Positions 7,087 through 13,290 of a stretch of 16,559 bases of DNA are shown here, in pieces. Below the pieces are notes generated by a model that made no database searches, was not told where the DNA came from, and saw nothing but the letters and a program-made list of their open reading frames with translations. Both the position numbers and the translations under genes were made by a program. Each line of letters opens with the position of its first letter. The stretch's first letter is position 1. The DNA comes from Betaproteobacteria bacterium (GTDB taxonomy: Bacteria > Pseudomonadota > Gammaproteobacteria > Burkholderiales > SG8-41), in the NCBI GenBank assembly GCA_029863175.1, contig JAOTVX010000059.1:1-16559 (forward strand), read 5' to 3'.

Positions 7087-8304
7087 ATGCGTGTCGTCTA
7101 CTGCGATGCGAATCTCACGTCGTACACCGGGCACTTTGCCACCCAGTGCCGCGCCCTTTCCGCGGAATTCCGAGCGCTGGGATTCGAGACGACCGTGCTC
7201 GCCAACCGGCGCATCGAAGAAGCGGTCGCCGACGAGCTGAAGGCGGTCGGTTTTTTCTCGGAAAGCCCGTACGAAAAAACGTCTGACGATCCGCTGTGCT
7301 GGTGGCTCAAATCGTTTTTCGATGTATCGCGGATTCTTGCGGCCGATTTCGACAAGGCCGGGCAGCTGACCAGCGAGGACCTCGTCTACTACGATACGGC
7401 AACCCCGGCGCCGGTCATGGCGCTGATCGAGTGGGCCCAGAAAAAGTTTTCTCCAGAGAGCTGCCCCAACATTGCCATGAACTTCATCGAGCACAGCGAT
7501 GTCGTTGCGAAAAAGTCTGCGTCAGGGCAGCTCGAGCTGGATGTCCAGTCCTACAATCCGTTCCTCTATCGCTACGCCAGTCTGGCTGTCGATCCGAGAT
7601 ACGAGCATTGTTTTCATTGGGTATCGACGGACGTGTCTCTGGCCGAGATCTACTCGCACGTCCTGAACAGGCCGGTGACTTGCCTGCCCACCCCGTACGT
7701 GGCGGCGACTTCCCCAAGATCGCGCGCGGGTGCCAGGGAGTGGACAGTCGGCTTCCTGGGTGCCCAGAGGCCGAGCAAAAACTTCCATCTCGTGCCGGAT
7801 GTTCTCGAGCGCCTTCTCTCACGACGCGCCGATGTCCGTATCGTGATCCAGAACAGCTGGTCGGCGATGGAAGAGGTTGCAGTGCGCGTTCGCGGGCAAG
7901 CCGCAGCAGACCCGCGGATCGAGTTGATCGGCGAGGCGCTCGACGAGCCGGCGTGGGCCCAGCTCCTGGACCGGTGCGATCTCCTGGTGGCCGCCTATGA
8001 CCGGGGCAAGTATGGGAACGCCCCCTCCGGGATCGTATTCGAGGGGCTTGCGAATGGCATTCCGCTGGTTGTGACCGGCGGCACGGCATTTGAGCGAAGC
8101 GCCCGGGAGTATGGATTTCCCGCGGTCGCGATCGGCGAGCTGGAACCCGCGTCTATCGCGGGCGCCATCGAAGCGGCCTTGTCCGATTACGAGGAACTCG
8201 CGCGTCGCGCACAGGCCGCGAGTGGCCTGTGGGGGGCGCGAAATGGACCCCTGCGAACGGTGCAGGCGCTGCTCGAGAAAGTTCGACAGGCGCGGGCGAA
8301 CTAG
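7087..8304 (+). CDS. GT4-like glycosyltransferase
   Basis: This encodes 405 residues with the two-Rossmann (GT-B) layout. The N-terminal half begins MRVVYCDANL and has the acceptor-side pattern YTGHFATQCRALSAEFRALGF typical of GT4 enzymes. The C-terminal donor half starts near 220 with VGFLGAQRPSKNFHLV and contains the nucleotide-sugar region YGNAPSGIVFEGLANGIPLVV (309-329), with E319 at the place of the second Glu of the EX7E motif; the first Glu is replaced in the sequence AAYDRGKYG. There is no signal peptide or membrane segment, so it is cytoplasmic. Substrate and acceptor are unknown; no sugar-nucleotide or polymer export genes are nearby. ATG 7087 has no strong Shine-Dalgarno. The gene is isolated, bracketed by two tRNA-Gly sequences. 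Confidence 0.8.
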   Translation: MRVVYCDANLTSYTGHFATQCRALSAEFRALGFETTVLANRRIEEAVADELKAVGFFSESPYEKTSDDPLCWWLKSFFDVSRILAADFDKAGQLTSEDLVYYDTATPAPVMALIEWAQKKFSPESCPNIAMNFIEHSDVVAKKSASGQLELDVQSYNPFLYRYASLAVDPRYEHCFHWVSTDVSLAEIYSHVLNRPVTCLPTPYVAATSPRSRAGAREWTVGFLGAQRPSKNFHLVPDVLERLLSRRADVRIVIQNSWSAMEEVAVRVRGQAAADPRIELIGEALDEPAWAQLLDRCDLLVAAYDRGKYGNAPSGIVFEGLANGIPLVVTGGTAFERSAREYGFPAVAIGELEPASIAGAIEAALSDYEELARRAQAASGLWGARNGPLRTVQALLEKVRQARAN

Positions 8305-8321
8305 CCGCGCGCCCAAGCCTG

Positions 8322-8350
8322 TTACGCGCCCGCAACGATTCCGCTAGAAT
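8322..8350 (+). promoter_or_regulatory. Probable tRNA-Gly promoter
   Basis: TTACGC (8322-8327), a 17-base spacer and TAGAAT (8345-8350) lie 13 bases before the tRNA 5' end. The -10 element plus TTCAA is conserved in front of the degenerate tRNA copy at 6791-6800, which supports it being functional in the intact gene. Confidence 0.5.
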
Positions 8351-8363
8351 TCAAGGCCAGGAT

Positions 8364-8437
8364 GCGGGTGTAGTTCAATGGCAGAACGGCAGCTTCCCAA
8401 GCTGCATATGAGGGTTCGATTCCCTTCACCCGCTCCA
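8364..8437 (+). tRNA. tRNA-Gly (anticodon CCC)
   Basis: The cloverleaf is complete. The acceptor strands GCGGGTG (8364-8370) and CACCCGC (8427-8433) pair fully. The D-arm has TTCAATGGCAGAA, and the anticodon stem GCAGC/GCTGC encloses loop TTCCCAA, with anticodon CCC reading GGG codons. The T-arm is GAGGG TTCGATT CCCTT-like. Discriminator T8434 is followed by an encoded CCA (8435-8437). A truncated copy of this gene lies 1554 bases upstream. Confidence 0.97.
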
Positions 8438-8440
8438 ACT

Positions 8441-8465
8441 TGAAACGGGCCACAGGCCCGTTTCA
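8441..8465 (+). terminator. Strong hairpin after tRNA-Gly
   Basis: A perfect 11-base stem (arms TGAAACGGGCC, 8441-8451, and GGCCCGTTTCA, 8455-8465) with an ACA loop begins four bases after the tRNA CCA end. There is no long T-run after the stem, though the descending arm contains TTT. Its place behind a stable RNA gene suggests a terminator or processing hairpin. Confidence 0.65.
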
Positions 8466-8703
8466 GTTGCGGTCGGAGGGCACGCGCGTGACGATGCTGC
8501 CATTGCCGCGCACGGGCTTGTCGGCCTCGCAGCTGGACACGGCGGGGCTGTTCCAGTAGTACTACGTAAGCAGGCGGACTGGCCATCGTATGTGCGAGCG
8601 TAAAAAGCCTTTTCTCTTCCGTCGCGCACTCCCGGGAAGCAGGGGCAAGTTCGGCCATTGTACCGGAAGCGCAAAATTTAAATTCAACACGCAAGGAAAC
8701 TTC

Positions 8704-9555
8704 ATGGGAGCACTAATGGTAGGGCTGGCGTTCACTATCCTGTTGGTTGCGCCAGTGCAGGGCCTTGAGGCTGCGGGGACGCTCGAGCAGATCGCCAAGA
8801 CGGGAAAATTCAGGATCGGGTTTCGGGAATCCTCGCCGCCCATGTCGTTTCTGGACAAGGACGGGAATCCGGCCGGTTACTCTATCGATCTCTGCAAGCA
8901 CATCGCGACCGCCGTCAAGAACAAGGTTGGCAAGGAAGTGACGGTGGAATATGTGCCGGTCACCTCCGAGAATCGGTTCGACGCGCTGATCAACAACAAG
9001 ATCGACATCCTCTGCGGACCGACGACGAAGACCATGTCGCGGGCTGAGCGCGTTGACTTCACGCAGCTGACTTTCGTTACCGGCACGTCGTTCATGACGC
9101 TCCCGGACAAGGAAATTCGCGAAGTCGCTGGCTTCAGTGGCAAGAAGATCGGGGTCTCGCGCGCCACGACGACGGAAAAGGTCTTGAGAAACATGCTCAA
9201 GGAATCCTTGACGGATGCGGAAGTCGTCCTGGTGAGCTCGACGCTCGAGGGCGTGGCGGCGCTGAAAAGCGGGGAGATCGACGCGTTTTTCTCCGACCAG
9301 GTCGTCCTCATGGGCACGGCGATGACGTCGGACGAGAAGCTCGCGATTGCGTCAGCCGTATTTTCCTACGAGCCGTTTGCGCTGGCCGTGCGGCGGAACG
9401 ATGCCGACTTCCGGCTTGTCGCCGACCGCGTGTTGTCCCACCTGTATCGGTCGGGACTCATCCTGGATACCTACAGCCGGTGGTTCAGCCGGTTCTCGAA
9501 AGAGCGGCCGCCGATATTTGATGCGCTCTATCAGCTAAACTCCACGCCGGAGTAA
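8704..9555 (+). CDS. Periplasmic solute-binding protein, glutamate/aspartate (GltI-like) family 3
   Basis: This encodes 283 residues. Residues 1 to about 24 are a signal peptide (MGALMVGLAFTILLVAPVQG). The mature protein is an SBP_bac_3 fold. FRIGFRESSPPMSFLD (37-51) and GYSIDLCKHIATAV (58-71) form lobe 1; VPVTSENRFDALINNKIDILCGPTTKT follows; then VDFTQLTFVTGTSFM, and GKKIGVSRATTTEKVLRN in lobe 2. The RESSPP, TSENR and TTTEKVL motifs match E. coli GltI most closely, so an acidic amino acid ligand is likely but unproven. ATG 8704 was chosen because AAGGA lies seven bases upstream and the signal peptide starts there; the frame is open back to an ATG at 8590 with no ribosome binding site. No permease or ATPase gene is near, so it is an orphan binding protein. 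Confidence 0.88.
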   Translation: MGALMVGLAFTILLVAPVQGLEAAGTLEQIAKTGKFRIGFRESSPPMSFLDKDGNPAGYSIDLCKHIATAVKNKVGKEVTVEYVPVTSENRFDALINNKIDILCGPTTKTMSRAERVDFTQLTFVTGTSFMTLPDKEIREVAGFSGKKIGVSRATTTEKVLRNMLKESLTDAEVVLVSSTLEGVAALKSGEIDAFFSDQVVLMGTAMTSDEKLAIASAVFSYEPFALAVRRNDADFRLVADRVLSHLYRSGLILDTYSRWFSRFSKERPPIFDALYQLNSTPE

Positions 9556-9581
9556 GAGTCCCCAACGTAGTGTCTTCTTCG

Positions 9582-9594
9582 ATTCACCATTCAC
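9582..9594 (-). repeat. Two copies of the GTGAAT heptamer, inverted
   Basis: The minus strand reads GTGAATGGTGAAT, the same heptamer as the array at 347-395 but in the opposite orientation. It lies between the convergent ends of the binding-protein gene and the last VWA gene. Confidence 0.8.
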
Positions 9595-9600
9595 GGATGT

Positions 9601-9634
9601 AATCTGCGTTCATCTGCGTTTATCTGCGGCTAAT
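9601..9634 (-). repeat. Dispersed decamer repeat, copy 3
   Basis: This is the clearest copy. The minus strand reads ATTAGCC, then GCAGATAAAC, GCAGATGAAC and GCAGATT: three tandem decamer units. It begins 29 bases past the stop of the VWA gene at 9663. Confidence 0.85.
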
Positions 9635-9662
9635 ATTGTTTTTCGATTCCACGCGACGGGCC

Positions 9663-10670
9663 TCAGCGCCGCGTGGAATTGAGGCCCAGAAACGTACCAC
9701 CGTTGCGGCGCGCGAGCTCGCGCATCAAAGTCGCGAACCGAACGCCCGTGTAGCTCGATTCCGCCGGCGGCCCGAACATGGTCGGAAAACCCACGCCGTG
9801 GATGCGAACCCGCCGCTTGCCCGCGGCATCCGCCCGGTTGAGTCGACCGACCCTGCGCACCACGTTCTCGATGGAGGGCCCGGTAAACTCATCGCCGAAA
9901 ACGTAGATGCTGATTTTCCGGTCCCGGCGGGAGAACACGCGGATCGCCGCCTCGATGCCCTCGACCGGGCTGCTGTTGCTGAACGGCCGCCAGGTTCGCA
10001 GCCGATTGACGATGGCGCGGCGGCGGGCGGGGCTGTCAGGAATCCACTTCCCCGCATATTGCGAGAACATGAACTGCCCCATGTCGCTCAACACCTGGAT
10101 GCCCTTCACCCGCGGGTAGAGCTTGAGGGTTTCTTCCACCTTGCGCCGCATGAGCGGCCAGGCGAGCGATTGCATGCTGCCGGAGGTGTCGATGACGAAG
10201 ATGATGTACTCGCTGTCGACGGGGATGCCGCCGACGAGACGCTCCGGCGGCGTCTCCCGGCGCTGGGAAAGGAGCCGCTTCATCTCTTCGGTCAGCGCCT
10301 GCTGCGCCAGCGCGAGCTGATCGCGGATGCGATTTTGCACCGACGCGGTGTCGCGTGCCGCCCGGTAGCGCCCTTCGATCGTCGTGAGCTCGTCCTGGTA
10401 GCGCGCCACCAGGCGCTCGGCCTTCGCGAGCTCGACCTGCCGCGCCTCGAGCTCGGCCTGCAGCGCCTTGCGGCGCGCGTCGAGCTCGGCGTGCTCTTCC
10501 TCCAGCACTTGCAGTTCGGCACGCAGCGTCTCGGCGTCTCTTTCCACGAGGCCCGGCTCGGCACCGCGGGCGATGATGAATAGCAGCAGGATGGCGCCGA
10601 AACCGCAGAAGATGGCGTCCAGGAACGAGAGCCCGATGGCCTCGAACTCGCGCTTGCGTCGCCGTCTCAC
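9663..10670 (-). CDS. ExbD-like TM helix + coiled coil + von Willebrand A domain protein (second of pair)
   Basis: This encodes 335 residues from a GTG start. The start is set by a GTGA overlap with the stop of the preceding VWA gene and by GGAGGA six bases upstream; upstream in-frame codons overlap that gene and are rejected. A short basic N-terminus (RRRRKREFE) precedes one TM helix at 14-33 whose start SFLDAIFCGFGAILLLF resembles the ExbD channel helix, with D18 at the proton-carrying position. A Glu/Arg-rich coiled coil spans about 40-135. The VWA domain (about 150-335) has MIDAS residues D161, S163 and S165 (DTSGS) and D260; the usual MIDAS Thr seems replaced by Ser (SNSSP, 231-235). Predicted topology is N-in, C-terminal domain periplasmic. 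It is paralogous to the adjacent VWA gene; both probably partner the ExbB-like protein. Confidence 0.88.
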   Translation of the reverse strand: MRRRRKREFEAIGLSFLDAIFCGFGAILLLFIIARGAEPGLVERDAETLRAELQVLEEEHAELDARRKALQAELEARQVELAKAERLVARYQDELTTIEGRYRAARDTASVQNRIRDQLALAQQALTEEMKRLLSQRRETPPERLVGGIPVDSEYIIFVIDTSGSMQSLAWPLMRRKVEETLKLYPRVKGIQVLSDMGQFMFSQYAGKWIPDSPARRRAIVNRLRTWRPFSNSSPVEGIEAAIRVFSRRDRKISIYVFGDEFTGPSIENVVRRVGRLNRADAAGKRRVRIHGVGFPTMFGPPAESSYTGVRFATLMRELARRNGGTFLGLNSTRR

Positions 10671-11758
10671 GGCCAATCCTCCGCGGGGCTGAGAAAAGAG
10701 CCGCGAGTTATCTGCGCCAGCCGCCAGTACGCGGCGGCGGCCATCGGATCGCCCTCCATGGGCAGCAGAATGACGTTGACGGGAACGCCCTTGACGAGCA
10801 CAGCGAGCGCATCGTCGAAGAAGCGCAGGCGCTGCTTTCCCGGAACCGTATAGCGCAGGCCGCGCTCGCGATCGAGGGTGGGCAGGCTGTCGGTCACGAG
10901 AAAGACGTTGTCCGGCTTGGGCGTGAGCTGGTTGATGACGTTGAGCGCGTGATAGAGGCTGGTGCCGCCCCGGGGAATGATTTTCTTCGTCGCTTCGACC
11001 GCGCCGTTTAGCGCGGCCGGGTCGCTCGCGTCGAGCCACCCGCCGGGCGCGTTGCGCACGACCGGTTCCGCGCGCTCGTTGAAGGTGTAGATCTGAAAGC
11101 GCGAGCCGGCGGGAATCTGGGTCGCGATCCAGTCCAGGGTGGCAAGCGCCCGCCGCCACTTGAGCGCGCGGCGCTGCTCGGCCGCGGGCAGGTTGCGCAG
11201 GCGGACGACGTCGACGATGCGCTCGGCGAGCATGCTGGCCGAGGCGTCGAGCAGGATGAGGATGCGCTGTCCGCCGACTTTCAGCCCGGTGAGGTACTGG
11301 CGGTCGCCCTCGCCGGGGAAGGCGCGCAGGCGGTCGCCTTCCTGGGCGCGCTGCATCGCGCCGCCTTCCAGCCGCTTCAGCTCCTCATCGCGGGACTTGA
11401 GGTCTGCCTTCAAGCGATTGACGTGGGTCTCGCGCGCGATGCTGTTGGTCTCGAGCTGCGCAAGGTCGTAGCGCCGGCCGGCGATGTTCTCGCTCAGGGT
11501 CTTCGATTGGGCCAGCAGACGCTGGCGCCGATTGCCAGCCCGCTCGAGACCTGCGCTCAGCGCGGCGGCCTGTTTGCGGCCATTTAGAACCTGTCGCTCC
11601 AACGCCTCCACGTCTTGCTGGAGCGCCTCGGTCGCCTCGCGCCGCTGGGCGATGGAGTTGTGGCTCAGGATGAGGAACAGCAGGACGATAGCGCCGAAGC
11701 CGCAAAGGATGGCATCGATGAACGAGAGGCTGACGGTGGTGAGCGGGCGGCGCTTCAT
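10667..11758 (-). CDS. ExbD-like TM helix + coiled coil + von Willebrand A domain protein (first of pair)
   Basis: This encodes 363 residues. A basic N-terminus (MKRRPLTTV) precedes a single TM helix at 10-31, SLSFIDAILCGFGAIVLLFL, with D15 aligning to the proton-conducting Asp of ExbD/TolR (PFIDVMLVLL in ExbD). A long coiled coil covers about 36-140. The VWA domain at about 163-363 has a complete MIDAS set: D171, S173, S175 (DASAS), T266 (GGTSL) and D290 (VTDS), so metal-dependent ligand binding is expected. The other VWA copy differs mainly in the MIDAS Thr and linker. The stop overlaps the GTG of the next gene (GTGA), so the two are probably translationally coupled and made together. No ribosome binding site is obvious before ATG 11758 in the repeat-rich leader. 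Confidence 0.88.
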   Translation of the reverse strand: MKRRPLTTVSLSFIDAILCGFGAIVLLFLILSHNSIAQRREATEALQQDVEALERQVLNGRKQAAALSAGLERAGNRRQRLLAQSKTLSENIAGRRYDLAQLETNSIARETHVNRLKADLKSRDEELKRLEGGAMQRAQEGDRLRAFPGEGDRQYLTGLKVGGQRILILLDASASMLAERIVDVVRLRNLPAAEQRRALKWRRALATLDWIATQIPAGSRFQIYTFNERAEPVVRNAPGGWLDASDPAALNGAVEATKKIIPRGGTSLYHALNVINQLTPKPDNVFLVTDSLPTLDRERGLRYTVPGKQRLRFFDDALAVLVKGVPVNVILLPMEGDPMAAAAYWRLAQITRGSFLSPAEDWP

Positions 11759-11867
11759 TCAGAGATCAAATCCGTGACCTGTGACGGCTGACCAAGAAAT
11801 AGTGAGGAGTACTGGTGATGAGAGAGGGTGATGATTGATGGTGATGTACGGCATTGCGTGCGCTCTT

Positions 11868-11927
11868 CATCACCATTTTCCATCACTATTTTCCATCACC
11901 ACTATTCATCACCACTATTCATCACCA
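11868..11927 (+). repeat. 13-base tandem repeat array with fold-back arm
   Basis: Four 13-base units are seen: 11868-11880, 11881-11893, 11894-11906 and 11907-11919, the last two identical (CATCACCACTATT). A partial fifth unit runs to 11927. ATGGTGATG at 11838-11846 is the exact complement of CATCACCAT at 11868-11876, so a 9-base stem with a 21-base loop can form. Confidence 0.85.
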
Positions 11928-11934
11928 GTCTTTG

Positions 11935-12002
11935 ATCATCGGCGTTCATCGGCGGCTAATACGGCTTTTTGTGTTTCGCTATATCTGCTTTCATCTGCGG
12001 TT
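11935..12002 (-). repeat. Dispersed decamer repeat, copies 4 and 5
   Basis: Two blocks lie at 11935-11960 and 11981-12002, both reading GCC or ACC followed by GCAGATGAA/CGATGAACG units on the minus strand. They lie about 55-120 bases past the stop of the ExbB-like gene. Confidence 0.75.
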
Positions 12003-12020
12003 GGATTTTGACGTTTCGCT

Positions 12021-12052
12021 TCACCCGTCACCCATCACCCATCACCCGTCAC
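12021..12052 (+). repeat. Heptamer array, 4 x TCACCCR
   Basis: The units are TCACCCG, TCACCCA, TCACCCA and TCACCCG (12021-12048), plus a partial TCAC. The unit length is the same as the GTGAATR array at 347-395. It stops six bases from the end of the ExbB-like gene. Confidence 0.85.
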
Positions 12053-12057
12053 GAGTT

Positions 12058-12855
12058 TTAGCTGGTCCGCAGGTGCCGGATCAGGCGGTCGTTGACGTAG
12101 GTTTCGGTATCCAGCACCAGGCGCTCCTGAGTGAGCTGGAGCTGATGGACCAGAAACATGAGGACGATGCTCAGCAGCAATGCGATCAGGGTCGAGTTGA
12201 ATGCCGTTCCGAGATTCTGCGTGACGCCGGTAATGTCGCCCTGGACGGCGCGATGGGCCAATCCCAGCGCGTTACCGATGCCGCGCACGGTCCCGATAAA
12301 GCCGATGGATGGGATTGCCCATGCGATATAGCGGATCAGCGCCAGCTCGGAGTCGAGGCGCTCGCCTTCGTTTGCGCACACTGTGCCATTGGCGGAGGCC
12401 GCATCCTGCACGCTGTGCGTCGTCTCGAAGCGCGTGAGCGACTGGGACACCGCACGCGGGAGCAGGAGGTTGCGCAGGACCGGCTTGAGCGCCACGAGCG
12501 GCTTCACATAGCGGCGGGCGTCCTCGGGCAGAATCTTGATGCCCTCCGTCAATGGCAGCAGATCGTCCTCGAGCAGCCCGCGCTCGCGCAGCACGACCAC
12601 CCATTTATAGCCGAGTATCGCCAGCGCCCACAGCATGAGAACGAAGCACGCCTCCTGCTCGTAATCCTTGAGGATCACATAGACCGAGCTCTCGATCTCG
12701 GCGTCAGGCTGTTGGGCGACGAGGGCGCGCTGTTCGGCGAGCTCAACCGCGGCGTTGGGCCGCACGACGCTGACATAGGCGCCATGCACGAGAATGGCGG
12801 CGAAGATCAGGGCAAAGAACTGATAGACGAACTGAACCGGAAAGTGCTTGATCAT
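12058..12855 (-). CDS. MotA/TolQ/ExbB-family proton channel protein
   Basis: This encodes 265 residues of the inner membrane. Predicted TM helices lie at about 9-29, 69-88, 171-195 and 215-240, one more at the N-terminus than classical three-helix ExbB. The family core is clear: ALIRYIAWAIPSIGFIGTVRG (residues 172-191; compare GLLGTVWGI in ExbB) and NLGTAFNSTLIALLLSIVLM at 214-233, which correspond to the pore-lining helices. A cytoplasmic stretch at about 90-170 is larger than the usual ExbB loop. ATG 12855 has GAGGA at six bases. A 6-base hairpin (arms at 12866-12871 and 12880-12885) abuts this ribosome binding site and could tune translation. Its natural partners are the two adjacent VWA proteins carrying ExbD-like helices. 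There is no tonB, tolA, ompA-type motB or flagellar gene nearby. Confidence 0.9.
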   Translation of the reverse strand: MIKHFPVQFVYQFFALIFAAILVHGAYVSVVRPNAAVELAEQRALVAQQPDAEIESSVYVILKDYEQEACFVLMLWALAILGYKWVVVLRERGLLEDDLLPLTEGIKILPEDARRYVKPLVALKPVLRNLLLPRAVSQSLTRFETTHSVQDAASANGTVCANEGERLDSELALIRYIAWAIPSIGFIGTVRGIGNALGLAHRAVQGDITGVTQNLGTAFNSTLIALLLSIVLMFLVHQLQLTQERLVLDTETYVNDRLIRHLRTS

Positions 12856-12916
12856 GAAAGTCCTCGCGGGCGAAGGAATGCCCGCAGTTTAGCGGTTGTG
12901 GGCTCGTGCCTAGTGT

Positions 12917-13141
12917 TCAGATATCCACAGGAAAGGAAACCGGAACATCCAGTCGGGGCCGCTCTTCACCGGGGTCTCGCTTTTGCGACTCCCGCCTGCG
13001 GGCGGGCGGCGGAGCGGGCTTTTCTTTCTGGTCCCGGGGTTTCTCCGAGGCGGTTGCCGGCTTGGAGTCCTGCGTCTGCGCCGCAACCGGGAGTGGAGCG
13101 CCGAGACACGCCGCCAACCCGAGCGCGAGCACGCGTCGCAT
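12917..13141 (-). CDS. Small exported Pro/Lys/Arg-rich protein
   Basis: This encodes 74 residues. Residues 1 to about 22 are a signal peptide (MRRVLALGLAACLGAPLPVAAQ, cleavage near VAA or AQ). It has a Cys at 13 but no proper lipobox at a mature N-terminus. The rest is low-complexity, charged and Pro-rich (KPRDQKEKPAPPPARRR) and ends RPRLDVPVSFPVDI. The frame opens further upstream to 13249, but that part is made of the intergenic inverted repeat at 13163-13236, so ATG 13141 is preferred; no strong ribosome binding site is seen. I do not know the family. It lies between the PEGA/FGE gene and the ExbB-like gene on the same strand, 61 bases before the latter, and could be a periplasmic linker of the complex. 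Confidence 0.6.
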   Translation of the reverse strand: MRRVLALGLAACLGAPLPVAAQTQDSKPATASEKPRDQKEKPAPPPARRRESQKRDPGEERPRLDVPVSFPVDI

Positions 13142-13162
13142 CAATGTCGACACGAGGGAAAC

Positions 13163-13236
13163 CCGAACCACAGAGGTCACGGAGAACAGCGAACATCCAG
13201 TCGTTACCGATTCTCTTCGTGTTCTTTGTGGTTCGG
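13163..13236. repeat. Long imperfect inverted repeat, AACCACAGAGG type
   Basis: The perfect 10-base outer arms CCGAACCACA (13163-13172) and TGTGGTTCGG (13227-13236) enclose 54 bases. The inner parts continue to pair imperfectly, about 12 of the next 19 positions. It lies between the stop of the FGE/PEGA gene and the small exported protein gene. Related unpaired copies are at 4328-4386. Confidence 0.75.
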
Positions 13237-13290
13237 ATTGTCTGTTCATGTTAGGGGGTTGTGGCTAGCACGCGTCGCCGCGCATCATTA

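Larger units (their letters stand above)
11759..12057. other. Repeat-packed spacer between ExbB-like and VWA genes
   Basis: There is no credible gene in these 299 bases. They contain a 13-base tandem array (11868-11927) with a fold-back partner at 11838-11846, two decamer-type repeat blocks (11935-12002), and a heptamer array (12021-12052). It interrupts an otherwise co-directional gene cluster. Confidence 0.7.

Noticed and set aside
6961..7494. A 177-residue minus-strand frame overlapping the glycosyltransferase start
   Set aside because: Arg-rich shadow without start signals; the plus strand has the GT4-like protein.
6812..8399. Attachment sites of an integrative element
   Set aside because: The 34-base direct repeat would fit attL/attR, but there is no integrase or mobile gene between the copies and the identity starts in the promoter region, so duplication with decay is at least as likely. 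Kept as a question in the findings, not as a feature.
9636..10583. A 315-residue plus-strand frame antisense to the second VWA gene
   Set aside because: The His/Arg/Glu-rich composition is typical of antisense frames in GC-rich DNA; the minus strand encodes a clear TM + coiled coil + VWA protein.
9663..11159. A 498-residue minus-strand reading frame starting at 11159
   Set aside because: Its first 163 codons overlap the preceding VWA gene out of frame and read as Arg/Ala-rich shadow. GTG 10670, with a Shine-Dalgarno and GTGA overlap, is the better start.
13142..13249. N-terminal extension of the small exported protein to ATG 13249
   Set aside because: The extension is translated from the intergenic inverted repeat and would bury the signal peptide; ATG 13141 places the signal peptide at the N-terminus.
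11854..13254. A 466-residue plus-strand frame
   Set aside because: It runs antisense through the ExbB-like and small exported genes and through the tandem repeats; the translation is low-complexity with no recognisable domain.
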